A stretch of DNA of 64,000 nt from Melieria omissa. Lineage: Eukaryota > Arthropoda > Insecta > Diptera > Ulidiidae. The notes beneath the pieces were generated by a model that saw nothing but the letters and a program-made list of their open reading frames with translations, did not search any database and was not told the DNA's origin. A program made the translations under genes and the position numbers. Of the stretch, positions 35,622-47,001 are shown in pieces (position 1 is the first letter of the stretch; each line of letters begins with the position of its first letter). The stretch is taken from contig OZ020268.1 in NCBI GenBank assembly GCA_963971225.1, forward strand, positions 56,481,900 to 56,545,899, in the 5' to 3' direction.

Positions 35622-36913
35622 TTACCTCAGTTCTTTAAAATGTTCTAGTATAAGTTTTTTGTAGTTGTTTCGATTCAGTCTGGCTTTAATCATCTCAGGA
35701 ATTGAGTTCCACAGTCTCACGGCGTTAACGACAAATAGTCGATATGTAGCTAACAAAGTATGTCTTGGTACAATCAGGCTGTGATGCCTCTGTGACTTGG
35801 ACAGGTGGAGCTTGTCATATAGATAACGTGGAGTTTTCCATAGGATTAATTTGTATAGAAATATACAGTTTCTCGCAGCTAGGTAGTTCATAATGCTACA
35901 TCCAAGAACTTTGTTTCTACACAGCGAAATATTATCATACTTTTGGATGCCATATACGTATCGCGTAACATTATAAAAAACTACGTTAATCTTGTGTGAC
36001 GATCTTGAGTCAAGTTTAGTATACACTAACTCAAAGTAAATTATATGGGGCAGAACAAGCTGCATATCTAATATACGCCTGGTTTCCAAAGGCGTGAACG
36101 CGGCAGAAGTTCTTAACTTACGCAATACGGCATAAGCATTACTCACAACTTTATTAACATGGTCAGCACAGGTTAATGTTGAATTTACAATAAATCCTAA
36201 ATTTGTTATTTTGTCAGTGAGCTTTAAAGCAGTTGAACCAAGCCACAGCTTTTCGATATTATCGGTATGGATCACTTTGTTACTAGTAGGCATTACATAT
36301 CACTTAGTAGCATTCAGTGATAACACATTATTCTTCGCCCAATTCACAATAGCAGACAAATCACAATTAACTTTATAGCACAAATCTTCAACTAGACCAA
36401 TACGACTAGACAAATATAATTGGATGTCATCAGCATAGGCATGGACGTGAACATAATTACAAACAGAAAAAACATCATTTACGAAAAGACTGAACAGAAG
36501 AGGACCAAGGACAGACCCCTGGGGAACGCCGGCCGAAATGGATTTAAACTGCGACGAGGAATTCAATCCTTTGACTTGCTGAACTCGGCCGTTAAGATAG
36601 CTAGTCATGAGCTTTATAGCGCTGTCAGAAAATCCAAAGTGGTGTTTAAGTTTCTTGCACAACAGAGCATGATTAATTAGGTCAAATGCCTTAGAGAAGT
36701 CTAAGAGACACAAACGAGTTAGTTCACCATTATCAAAGGGAGTCCTAATATCATCCAGTATTTTAACCATTGCAATAGTACAGCTATGCTTCGGTCTAAA
36801 ACCAGACTGCAATGGAGAAAGCAGATTATTGTCTTGAATATATTTTGAAAACATCCACTTGCAAAACAGTGATTTATTATATGGGTTAGACGACTAATAA
36901 TAAACTGCAGCAC
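35622..36913 (-). pseudogene. Reverse transcriptase of the CR1-like element, with internal deletion
   Basis: From 36854 the frame gives 'NNLLSPLQSGFRPKHSC', 'CLLDFSKAFDLINHALL', 'ISAGVPQGSVLGPLLFSLFV' and the catalytic 'AYADDIQLYLSS', then one in-frame TGA at 36300-36302, after which the same frame continues to the stop at 35622 with the CR1-type C-terminus ('LWNSIPEMIKA'). Upstream in another frame, 36913-36855 encodes 'FIISRLTHIINHCFASGCF', the segment that normally precedes the 'P..K' and 'YRPIS' motifs. Those motifs are absent between 'GCF' and 'KYIQDNN', so about 50 codons of the finger/palm region are deleted. The aspartates of YADD remain but the protein could not work. Confidence 0.88.
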
Positions 36914-37050
36914 GAGTTTAAGAAACTTTAGGAAGGAATTCCATCAACCCCGACAGCATTCGATTTAATGCCCATAATCGATTTTATTACCTCTAACTCA
37001 CTAACTCCTACAAATTCAAAAGGCTATGGCAGCTACTGGCAGAGGATATA

Positions 37051-37379
37051 ATAATAATTTTAATAATAATTGATTGGCACGACAGCCCGCTTACGCGAGA
37101 CTAAGGCCTAGCTTCCCGCAACCACCCGTGTTGTGCGTGTGAATTTTGTACGCGGGTGGAAGGGACCTACAGTTTTATGCCGGTTCCGAACGGCAGGTTG
37201 GGAGCTTTTTCATAGGCAATTTTTACTCTCAGAGGTTTGCCATTTCCAGCTGAGAGGACAGCCACCGAAAGAGAAAACGAGGTTTTTTAGGTGTTACTAC
37301 ATGCAGAATTCGATCTTGCGTCGCTCTGCATGCGACTCGCTTGGACCGCGCACTAACCAACTGAGCCACGGCGGCTGCC
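37051..37379 (-). mobile_element. tRNA-derived SINE, reverse copy nested in the CR1-like element
   Basis: This is the reverse complement of the SINE at 10342-10687, with both pol III boxes intact (A box 37357-37368, B box 37306-37315) and an AT-rich tail at the left end (37051-37070). The seven bases 'ggatata' flank it (37044-37050, 37380-37386), a short candidate target duplication. It separates the endonuclease and reverse-transcriptase parts of the older CR1-like element, so it inserted later. Confidence 0.88.
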
Positions 37380-37813
37380 GGATATAGTTTCATTAAATGA
37401 AGGGAGAATACTGCCTTTGCTTGCACTAATGTTCAAAATCATTTAGAATGTCAGGATCCACTTTGCATTCTGAGTTTTCCTTTCCATGAATGCTTAAGCT
37501 ATTCAGGTTGCGCCATAGCTGTTTAAATGGAAGCGAGACATTTAGTTTCGATTTACAAAGCCACCGCTTCGATTGCCTTACAACGGCTGTAGCTTCATTT
37601 TGTGCAGATTTATACAAGCACCATGAAGTCTCCGTCAGTGATTTTGTTCATTTAGCATGCAACTTATTTCGTTTTCTTATTGCTAAGTGTACTCGGTTGG
37701 TATACCAAGGACACGACTTATTTCTGATATAGGAAGTATGAATCGGGACATGAGCATTAAACAACATGATTAAGTTCTCATTAAGAATTTCAAGCTTTTA
37801 ACCAACACTCACT

Positions 37814-38560
37814 TCAACACACGCGGCACAAGTCAGAAAACAAAGTATCAACATTCAATGAACGAAAGTCACGATACGTAAGTGTAGTGCTTACTGGACA
37901 ATCAAACACAACATCAACTGCACAAAATATTAAATCATGGTCCGATATGAAAGATATTTGGTCAAATTTAAGTACTAGCGAAGGGTCAGAGGTAATAAAA
38001 TAGTCTAAAAGGCTTGGTCTGCAGTTACTAGCATATCTGGTGGGTATAATGTCATTAACCAGCTGCTGATACATGATTACGTAATTCATTGATATAAGAA
38101 TCATTAGAAAGTAAGTTTACATTAAAATCACCACAAATTATATAATGCTCATAGTCTATTAAAAACAAGGATAACTCGGTGAAGTATGCATCTAGAGAAT
38201 AACATTTATTTGGGTTATAAACACAAGAAATTAAAATTCGGGATTTACCATCAGACCCTTCATCGATTATATATTCTGTATCAGAGCCAGCAGACTTTGA
38301 GCAAACAGACCAGAGCAATTGTTGTGAGATTAAGAGTTTTCCTACAATAAATTGCTACCCCTCCTCCCTTCCTATGCTTTCGATCATTTCGAATGAGACT
38401 ATAGTTGTTGATAGAATATTGAAGGTCCGGAATGCAATTACTAAACCAAGTTTCAGACACAAATAACATCGACAAGGGACTGATCAAAGATATATCTAAC
38501 ATAGTCAAGTTTGTCAAAGCTCAGACTCCTCGCATTGAAGTGAACTAATTTAAATGCAAT
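37814..38560 (-). pseudogene. AP-like endonuclease of the CR1-like element, frameshifted
   Basis: Minus-strand pieces match the apurinic-type endonuclease of non-LTR elements: 'LVHFNARSL' (about 38550-38524), 'LFVSETWFSN' (about 38476-38447), 'RKGGGVAIYCR' (about 38380-38350), 'YIICGDFNVNLLSN' (about 38143-38102) with the metal-binding GDFN, and 'ISFISDHDLIFCAVDV' (about 37953-37906) with the SDH motif. They fall in at least three frames, so the gene is broken, but the catalytic motifs GDFN and SDH are still legible. Confidence 0.82.
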
Positions 38561-39004
38561 CAGCCGTTTACACAAGATATCAACCAACTATTAGTTTATG
38601 ATTTTCATTAGGGCCAGAGATGTTTATATCAGATAAGTTTGATGTCATGAGAATGAGCGATAGAAGAAACAACTGACATACATACTAATGAGACTAAAAT
38701 GCTTATAAATACAGACCAACATGACAAGGGTACACGAGTAACAATAGTTAGAGACAGAGAGAGAGAAAATAGAAAAATAATGGAGAAGGAGAAGGACACA
38801 GATACAATAAGTAATAACATCAAAATAGCTTATATTTGATTTGTAAAAGGTTTAATTTCATTAAAAGAAAATTGTAATTGCTTTCCGGCTTAGAGCAAAA
38901 ATTTTCTAGAACAAAAGTGTAGAAGAAATCCATTGTTTTTGCATGAAATGAAAGGCTTAACTTTGCATAGTTTGAATGATACGATTTAAGTTATAAATAA
39001 AAAA
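38561..39004. other. Non-coding spacer, possibly the 5' part of the CR1-like element
   Basis: AT-rich sequence with a GA-rich tract ('gagacagagagagagaa', about 38751-38767). No coding signal. The true 5' boundary of the neighbouring retrotransposon could lie here. Confidence 0.4.
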
Positions 39005-39790
39005 AATAAAAATTATAAAATATACATCGTTTTGTTCTACAACTTGTTGCCATTTCAAAGGAAATTCCCTTATGTCTCTCTCATTGAAATCTCAGTCCCT
39101 ATTGTCAAAAACTGGGACAGTCGATATTCACAAAATTCTTTTGAGGCAAATTTTTTACCGACAAAATCATTGGCGCCGGTAATCACTTGGCGCCTGGTTC
39201 GTACCTTCTGAGAACCTTTCCACCAAGCTCCCAAAACTTACTGGCACCAAGTGATCGATTACATCACTTGGTGCCACGTCTGGACTAAAAGGTGAATGCA
39301 AAAGAACTTCGCAACAAGGCTCTCTGAAACTCTGGCGAGTCACTATCGATGTGTGTGGCCTGAGGTTGTTCTGATGGGACAAAATTCTTTACCATAGCTA
39401 ACGCTGGCCACTTCTGGGTGACTACTTCGTTCAGATAGTCCAATTGTTGACAGTGCAGGTCCGAGTTAGGAGTTTGAACGTAGGGCAGCAGCTCAAGACA
39501 GATTATTCTTTGTCAATCTTATCAAACATACAGCAAAACCTTTATCCGTTTTCGCTTGACGTTGTTGTAATTGATACACTTTTCCTTACCAGTCACCATT
39601 CGTTTCAGAAATGGATCGATTTTGTTGTGATTTAGCAGATGGAAATTCGGTCCATGAGGTTTTTTTGAGTAAGCTAAACTTTTGGTTAAGCTTCTTTTGG
39701 TATCCAGCCTTATTCAAGTAGTTCTAAATGGTTTTTTGTGCAAAATTTTTGGCTCTTGAGGAATCGAAGCAATGTTTACATGATGGTTGG
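39005..39790 (-). pseudogene. mariner transposase relic (DD34D type), catalytic residues lost
   Basis: On the minus strand, shifting frames read as a mariner transposase: 'PFLKRMVTGKEKCINY' and 'NNVKRKR' (39620-39550), 'NSDLHCQQLDYLNEVV' (about 39465-39420), 'SHQNNLRPHTSIVTRQ' (39382-39335), 'LLHSPFSPDVAPSD' (about 39307-39266), and the C-terminal 'LKWQQVVEQNDVYFI' (about 39065-39020). In active mariners the first block is TGDEKW and the second HQDNARPH; here both aspartates are replaced (Lys and Asn). With frameshifts and lost catalytic residues it is an ancient, dead copy. I could not find clean terminal repeats. Confidence 0.85.
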
Positions 39791-39909
39791 ACTCAACGAG
39801 TTTCATGATTTTATAGACATTTTCGACAAGACATATAGACATTTTGACTTCAATATTATCGGAATTGAATCACCCAACCCATGATTGATTTGTTACGTTT
39901 TCACCTTTA

Positions 39910-41265
39910 ACGACGCCATATTTGACGCGCGCTCAAACAAAACTAAGTCACGTAATCAAAAAACTGTCTGAAAAGTTTTTTTTAGAACGACTTAAAAAAT
40001 TCACATTTTCAGCTGCCGTGCTTGTGTTTCTTCTTTATAAAAAAATAATTGTAAGGGAGAGGGCTGGGTTGTGAACCAGGCTGGGGTGTGAACCATTACC
40101 GTTTTTTCTTTCCCTAATTGACATATCGCCAATCTTTCAACTGTCAATTTTGTCTTATGATATGACTCTGCTTTTGTGGTTACACCGAAGGACAAACACG
40201 TATTGCTTGTGGCAGCAATCGAGTTTGAAAGACATCGTGTTTGAAAATCGACTGCGAAAACTTGTTGGCTTTTTTTTTAAGTGCTATATTAGTGACTGAG
40301 CTTATTGCAAAAAGTCTGTGTAATAAATGTTTATTTAGTGTTTTGATTCTATTTTACGATGCAATATTTGTTTATGTCGCATTATGATTGGAAGTGTCGT
40401 TTATTTTAAAGTTTCCAAAATGGCATCGTGGTTGGGCTGTGAACCACTGAGGTGGCTGGGTTATGAACCACCTGTTTTTCGTACTACATTTGTTCTAACA
40501 CTGTCAAATATGGACGGATATATAAAAATAAAGTCATTTTATATAATTTCACTCGATTTCGTTGTGTTCACTTGAAGTGAGCCAATACGAGAACACGTTC
40601 GTATTTCACATGCAAACATTCCGACACAGATTAGGATGAAAATTTAAAAAATTGAGCAGTTTCATTCATTGCGATTTTTTGGCCTAAGAGGCGTCATTAT
40701 AACTTTTTTTCACCTCTTGAGGCTTCCTGATTAAATAAATTCTCAATGTACTTAAAAATTATGGGTGTTTTCTTCGTATTTTCCGACTTTAATAGGGATT
40801 TTCCAGATGGTTCACAACCCAGCCACTTTTTTGAAAAAGCGAAAAATCACGTTCTCAGAAAATTGGACGTAGAGAGTTAAATTTCAATCAAAACGGTAAT
40901 CTGTCTTCATAACAAAGTTGCGTTATATATTCACCTTTCCAACGGTATCTTCGATTTTTCGATATCTTTATTCTGTAAAAAGTTAGAGCCAAAAAACAAA
41001 ACCCGGTTCACACCCCAGCCCTCTCTCTTACAATTTGGCATATTTTTTCTTTCCCGGTGTCGATTTTTGATGTGCGCTCAAAGAAAACTAAGTCAAGCAA
41101 TTGTCTGAAAAGTTTTTGTATTACGAAAGTTTATCATTCTAACAGCATCTAACTATTTTTTCCATTCATTTTCGATGTGCGTTCAAACAAAACTGAGTCA
41201 AGCATTCACAAAAGTGTCTGAAACGTTTTTTTAGTACGAAATGTTATCTTTCTAACGACATCTAG
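39910..41265. repeat. Three degenerate ~100-bp repeats, split by a transposon
   Basis: Three related segments (about 39910-39995, 41055-41157, 41160-41265) share 'gcgctcaaacaaaactaagtca', then 'ctgtctgaaaagtttttt' and 'agtacgaa' (the last two copies also share 'tctaac.gcatcta'). The second and third are tandem. The first is separated from them by the TIR element at 40047-41035, which probably inserted into the array. Origin unknown. They could be mariner-related, since the array abuts the relic. Confidence 0.6.
40047..41035. mobile_element. 989-bp TIR element with six copies of a GGCTGGG..TGTGAACC motif
   Basis: The ends are 31-base inverted repeats with two mismatches (40047-40077 and 41005-41035), starting 'AATTGTAAG'. 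Because AATT is palindromic it may be the target duplication (AATT on each side of GTAAG...CTTAC). The 16-base motif GGCTGGGTTGTGAACC occurs at 40062, 40079, 40430 and 40454 on the plus strand and at 40809 and 41005 on the minus strand. The left end carries it twice in tandem. The body has no transposase frame (the short frame 40384-40575 spans motifs and is unlikely to be a gene). I do not recognise the superfamily. Confidence 0.82.
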
Positions 41266-41269
41266 CACA

Positions 41270-43079
41270 GCCCACTCACACTAATACAAAGCCAGATAAA
41301 GCTTACTAAAGCTATTTAAGGTAAAAATAATGGATTTTTCATTAAGTAGACTTCAAATTTCACCCAATAAAGAAATGATTAAATTTTAATGAATTTTTTA
41401 GAATGTACTAAAAACTTCTGTCATAGTGTTATTCACCCTTTTTGTAGAAGCCTCAAAGATATATTTTGATTGGCTGTGTTATTCATTTTTAATTTAAAGT
41501 CATAGCTACAGGAAATATTTCTTGCCCACTTGAACTTCATACGCAATTCCCTTTATTACAAATTTCTGAGTGCATTTTTAATGAAACACCAAATGTTTAT
41601 GCATTGCAACGAGGCGTGTTGCCGAAATCTGTCGCTGGGGCATTTCACGCGCACTGAACACACGCTACGCGCCGCTGGCCATTCGAGTGTTGAGTGCCAG
41701 TCGGGACATGCAGTGTTGTTGGGTGCGTCCCCCTTTGCCCGCGTTGCATCAATTGATGTTTGCTGCTTGATTTGACATCTTGCTGTCAGTTAAAAATTTA
41801 AATGCATTGCAATGTGGCTGCTGCGCCTACAAAAATAATGATTGCTTTATGAAAATTGAGCTCGAAAGGAGAAATTTTCATTAAGAATTTGAATTCCGCA
41901 TAACTTTGAGTGGCGGGTAGATTGAAATGCTTCAAAGAATCTGCAGTTCAATGACTGACAAATTTACGCATAATAAAGAAATTATGAAGAAGTTGAAAAG
42001 AAGAACAAGAAAAAGCTAAATTGTTTATATAAAAAAATTTGCAGTTATTGGAAAAATTAGATCATTGAAAATTGTCGCATCATTGACAGCCAATGTGAGC
42101 TGTTATGTTGGCCAAAATAACCTAAAAATTAGTGTCGCTCAGTAGTTAACTAACAGTAAACAGCGTTTTTGTGGTGACACTTTGACAAATAACGTTTGGA
42201 ATGCGCACGAAATTTCAAGCTTCACACACTCCCGCAACAATTGGCGGCGCAGAAAAAATAGTTTTGACTTTCGCAAAAAACACAAAAATTTAATGCAAAA
42301 TAAAACAAATTACCCGATGTTAAAAAAGCGGCAAAAACGAAAAAAAACACCAAAAAAATAAGAAAAAAATGTATGCGAATTATGTAAGCGCATGCGGCGG
42401 AACAAACGTGATCTTAATTAAGTCCAACTTGGCCGCTTACGTACACCGACAGACGCCAACAGCGCCAACACGTCGTACAACAACGCAGACGGCTGCGCAT
42501 GTGCAGAATGCCGCGAAAAAGCACCGGCCGCAAATTAAAAGTGCAAGTGTAAATTTTAAATTACAATAACAATAACAAATGTAGCCAACAATACAGCAAC
42601 ACGCAGCGCTGCCAAAATGGTTTAAAGTAAAATGGCAATAAAATGCGAACGCAACAAAGTTACACGTATCTGTGCGCACACCTGTGTGCACATATGTAAA
42701 TATTTATATATATGTATAGCTGCATTTTTGTGTACTTTTCACCCATTTGATTGTGTTAATTCAGGTAAAATGGACGCTGCTTAAAGATTTATGGCCTTCT
42801 GTAGTTTTCACTTTTTACAAAAAATTTACAAAGTGTTTTAAAGTAAAAAAATCACATAAAAGACACTAGTTGCTGACTGTTGAATCACATCAAAGTTAAA
42901 ATTACAAGCTGCAATAATTGAGCGATTTTCAGTGCCGAAAAAGCGGAAGTGAGATGCGACTGCCAGAGTGAAGGAAAATGCGTAACAAGTTGAAATTTGA
43001 TACTTATTTGATGATATATTGATATCAAAGATTTTTTATGTAATTTTTAAGTTTAATTTTCACTTAAACTTGCCTTTGA
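41270..43079. other. Non-coding DNA, no gene seen
   Basis: AT-rich with A-runs around 42240-42370. The frames 41530-41775 and 42369-42569 show no domain. Confidence 0.45.
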
Positions 43080-44115
43080 TTAGGTTAGGTCTGTTAAGCT
43101 GACTGACCAAGTTGACCGCGCATAGACCGTTTTGGGTCTCTAGCGGTGCAAGTTAGAGCTTCTTAGGGCCGTTTTCTCAACTTGCCAATAAAGTGCCTGA
43201 TAAATATTTTCATTTTCTCAACTGCCTGATAAACATGAATTTAACAAGTCCGATTTTTTGGCAACTCTGGTCTACGATGTGCAGCACTTGGCGGCGCAAT
43301 CAGCTGTTTTTGAAAAATTATCATTATTTTTTAAGGAAAAAAAGAAAAATGTTGCCTGGCAAAATCTGCTGATGCTTTTACTGCCAAATGGGGCGGGTCC
43401 CGACGTTGGAAATCGTTGACGAAGAAGTTCGACAGCTTTAAGCGCAAGTCCAAGCTGGAACTTGCAGTGGAGAAGAGCGAGACGTATCGCACAAGTGGCG
43501 GCCCAGCAGCGATTGGACATGTCAGCAGTGCAAAGCAGTGAAATAGTCCAATTGGCTGTTATATGTTCTATTTGCCGCATTTTGCGACTCCGTACCTTCA
43601 AAAGCGTCTTCCAGTGCATGAATATAAAAACACGCCTATTTTCCACACCGAAAGATCTCAAATTCAAATTTCATTTCAAATTGTAATTTCATTACCAGCT
43701 GTTTTTTATTTGTAAACAAACATACGCATGTACTTGGCACCATTTCCACTTAAAGTTCACTTGAAAGTTTAACAGGCCTTAAATCTGACCGGTAAGTTTT
43801 ATCAGGAGGATAGCTTAACAAGCGGTTGAGAAAACGAAAATGCGTTTATCTGCCCGCTTAAGTGAACTGTAAGGTTAAAGGTAAGTTGAGAAAACGGCCC
43901 TTAGTGTTGCAGATGAACATAAAAGTGATCTGTGAAAGATTTAGTGTTCCTAACGAAGTTCAGCAGCGATTTAATTTCATGCTTGGGGACCTCTTCTAAC
44001 CCAGAGAAGAAGGGGAGCACATAAGTGGGTAAAGCGTAGTCTTGAGATAGCAGATGTGCTCCAGCGTTTCTTTAGCATAATTTGTGAAGGTTTCTACTTC
44101 ATTTGGAGTCAAATG
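43080..44115. repeat. Probable old dispersed repeat hosting two younger insertions
   Basis: Starting with a TTAGG-like run ('gattaggttaggtctg'), the text 'gaccgcgcatagaccg...tctagcggtgcaagttagagcttctta' breaks at 43166 and resumes at 43901 with 'gtgttgcagatgaacat...'. It seems to be one sequence split by a MITE. The Jockey-like fragment at 44116 follows. The repeat identity is a guess from its style, with no second copy in this window. Confidence 0.4.
43166..43900. mobile_element. 735-bp non-autonomous element with TTA target duplication (PIF/Harbinger-like)
   Basis: Inverted ends of 21 bases (43166-43186, 43880-43900) match at 20, beginning 'GGGCCGTTTTCTCAACTT', and 'TTA' flanks both sides (43163-43165, 43901-43903). 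A second inverted pair just inside uses the related words 'attttctcaac' and 'cagataaac' (about 43212-43235 against 43826-43856). Termini starting GGGC and a 3-bp TTA duplication are typical of PIF/Harbinger. The interior has open frames on both strands (43272-43667 minus, 43462-43686 plus) but no transposase or Myb domain that I can identify. Confidence 0.82.
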
Positions 44116-44624
44116 GGGCTTCAAAAACCCATTTGGAGCTCCTGGATCGGGTGCAAAACCGTGCGATTAAACTTATAGGGGACAGTAGGGCATCCAGCTC
44201 TATTGACTCCTTGGAGCATCGTCGAAACGTGGCATATGTGGTGTTATTCTACCGATACTTTTTCGGTAATTGCTCAGTGGAGATGAGCAGCTTGATTCCC
44301 ACGTATTCGGGTATTCCCACGGGCAACCCGTTTGAACACTGGCGCTCATGCATTCCACGTCGAAGCGATGCTCCAGCGCACTACGCACTACAGAGAAAGT
44401 TCGTTCCTGGCCCGAACAGCGCGATTGTAGAATGGTCTCCCTGCAGATGTTTTCCCCAGCACCTATGATCTTGATGGATTCAAGGCAAGAGTCCATAAAT
44501 TCTTCACCCAACTTCCTCTCTCCCAACCTATATATCCTTCCTGAACCAGCGCAGTGCCTCGCATTTATAGGGGTCATCCCCTGCGCGTTGGCTCGTCTAA
44601 AAAAAAAAAAACAAAAACAAAAAT
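44116..44624 (+). mobile_element. 5'-truncated 3' end of the Jockey-like element, frameshifted
   Basis: The segment matches, in reverse, the 3' part of the element at 29021-31133, from 'gcttcaaaaacccatttgg' to 'cctgcgcgttggctcgt', and ends in an A-rich tail (44599-44624). It encodes 'HLELLDRVQNRAIKLIGDSR' through 'YRYFFGNCSVEMSSLIP', after which the frame shifts relative to the other copy. It keeps only the C-terminal ~160 codons, with no reverse-transcriptase core. No clear target duplication is visible. Confidence 0.88.
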
Positions 44625-46997
44625 TGGCGCTTCGAGTTGCTTAACAATGAAGTCCATTTATTGCTTATACAGTGGGTGGTCAAGCAATTAGCACGCTTAC
44701 GAAAAATCTAAATTTTCATGTTTAAGTGGATGTAAGACGTACTAAAAAAGTTTCCAAACGCTTTTTGTTTTCTTGTTTGCTTTGGCTACGAATCAAAATT
44801 CCTGCAAAATATGGAATGTAGACCTGCAACTCTCGCACTATTGGCAGTAGAAAACACAAAAGCCTACAAAGAAGATACGGAAGACGGTGTTTTGCTTTGG
44901 GTCTTCGAGCATTCATACTGCAAAGGAATGAAAAAGACTTTAAGAGGTGTTTGTAAAGACAGCAAAGCTGAGCTGTAATGCAAAGCTGATTGAGAAGCTA
45001 TAGTTGATACAACAAACTATGATAGAAGAACTTAACCTAATACTCAAACGTTAATTGTTACATTGTTACAGTGTCTCACTGTTAATATTTTTACTGTCTT
45101 AGAAAGAAAACATATCATATGGTTGCACACATGTTCCAGTTTCCCAATAGGGTTAATGAACAGTAAAACAATTTCTTACATACTTATTTATAGAAATATT
45201 TCAATCAATATTTCAATATTTTTACTGTCTTAAAAAGACAAAAGTGCCATGGGTACATATGACCCCGAGTCACCAAAAGAGTTAATGAGAAGCAAAAAAA
45301 ATTCTACATTTTTACATGTTTGTAAGAAGAGAACTAATTTTTTTATATAAAAATTAATATTTCTGATTTCACAAAAATCACAACGAGCCCAAATCGCTTT
45401 CAAAGAAACGCCAACCAAAATTAAAAAGGCTGTCAGGTGAAATGCTTTCGTTAATGCGTCTAATTAAGCGTATTAATTTGTAACACACACACATAGACAG
45501 ACACATACAGTTGTCAACACACCCGGCCGGGTACGCGCCCCTCGGGCCCACGCCAGCAACTCGGCAACTCTACACCGCGACACCAGACACCAAAAAAAGT
45601 AACCCGACAGTCCTGCCAACACACCTTTGCGTTGTTTCGGCGAAGCGCCTTTGTGATGGCACACCGACGACCGATGACCAGTGACCAGCAACAACAACGT
45701 CGGTGAAGTGTCAACCTTTGCTGTATTAAAATTCAGCTAATTGTTGCTTGTTGGCCTTAACTTCACCTTTTTTTTTGTTGTCGTCTCTTGTATTTTTGCA
45801 TAAATATTTTATGAATGTTTCGATTAATCAGCACGAATTGACCACAACAAAAATTTACACGCAATTACACATCAGGCGTTAGATATGCTTGATTCTTGTT
45901 ATTGTTGTTGCTGTTAGGTCTTTCACCTGATTGCACCTAAATGAGGTGTAAACTATTTAGTGATTTTGTTGTTGTGACTGAATTTTTAAAATTTGCATTA
46001 AGTAGAATTTCATGCGTCAAGTCACGTTGCACGTTCGACTATGTTGCGAGGTCGACGTTTCGTGGAATTTAATGGGGTGTGCTCGAATGGCGAATTTTCT
46101 GTTTCCGGCAACGCAGAGTTGCATATGACACGGTCAATTGTTGAAATTGAAAAATTGAAGGCAAGTCAGAGGAGCGATAACCATTGAATTCTGGCGTGAC
46201 TTATTGGAAACGGCGCTTGCAAAACGGTGGGGGGGGGCGTGTCCGAGAGGCACTCTTGAGATGACTGTGAGGCAAAAGTTTCATGCAAAACTGTGAGTAC
46301 AACTATCCCAAAAAGTTAAAGTTGCTGTCACAAAAAATAAATAAAAAAATAATAAAAATAATTTTCTGAATTTTGAATTAATTAAATTAGATTAAAATAT
46401 GAATATCTGAAGATTTGAAACAATTTCTGAAGACTTGAAACAATCTGGGTATTCTGCAAGGCTACTTCAAATATTGGTACTAAGATTCCTTTGATTTGGC
46501 ATATCTAGTTTGCACTTCTAGCCTCACTCAATCATTTTCAGAATTTTGAAATATTTTTGTTTTTTTATTTTGTACTAAATATTAGATTAAAATATGAATA
46601 TTTTTTTCTTTTTTTTTACTTCTAGCCAACTCAATTTGAAGTTGCTAAAGACTCTTTAAGTTTTACTAAGAAAATAAGAAAATAGTCTTTTAAATATTTT
46701 CAATTCATAATACAATCATACAATTCATTGCTTTGATGCCTCATTATTTTTGGATAAGTTTTTTTAATATTTATGTTTTATTTTCAATTGAGTCTGAGCT
46801 AATACAATGCAAAAATTTCCGATCAAATATGTACAGTTCAATTAATTCGAGATATCATTACATTTTGATTTGATTTGATTTATTACTGGAAACAAACTTT
46901 TAATGACTACTTATCCTATTCAATTGAAAACAAGCTGTTAAAATACATAATTTTACTTTCAAATATTTAAGATTATTATTATTTGAAGTTTCAATAT
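44625..46997. other. Non-coding DNA, no gene seen
   Basis: AT-rich, with a C/G-richer block at 45500-45700 whose frames lack any domain. At 44670 'tacagtgggtggtcaagcaa' looks like a Tc1-type end, but no partner end was found. A G-run is at 46227-46236. Confidence 0.4.
45085..45345. repeat. Two-unit tandem repeat, 127-bp step
   Basis: 'atatttttactgtctta.aaag' occurs at about 45088 and 45215, each followed at similar distance by 'gttaatga' plus a 'agcaaaa/agtaaaa' phrase. The units are strongly diverged. Confidence 0.55.
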
Positions 46998-47001
46998 TTA
47001 A

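Larger units (their letters stand above)
35383..38560 (-). mobile_element. CR1-like non-LTR retrotransposon, decayed and interrupted by a SINE
   Basis: Reading on the minus strand: the endonuclease domain (38560-37814), a linker, an inserted SINE (37051-37379), the reverse transcriptase (36913-35622), a 3' untranslated region, and an end near 35383 with a short (AATAAATA)-type tail rather than poly(A). The order endonuclease-RT without RNase H, the 'AYADD' active site, the 'FNARSL' endonuclease start and the non-poly(A) tail point to the CR1/L2 group. The 5' end is uncertain and may extend past 38560. Several frameshifts and a deletion mean it is dead. Confidence 0.82.
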
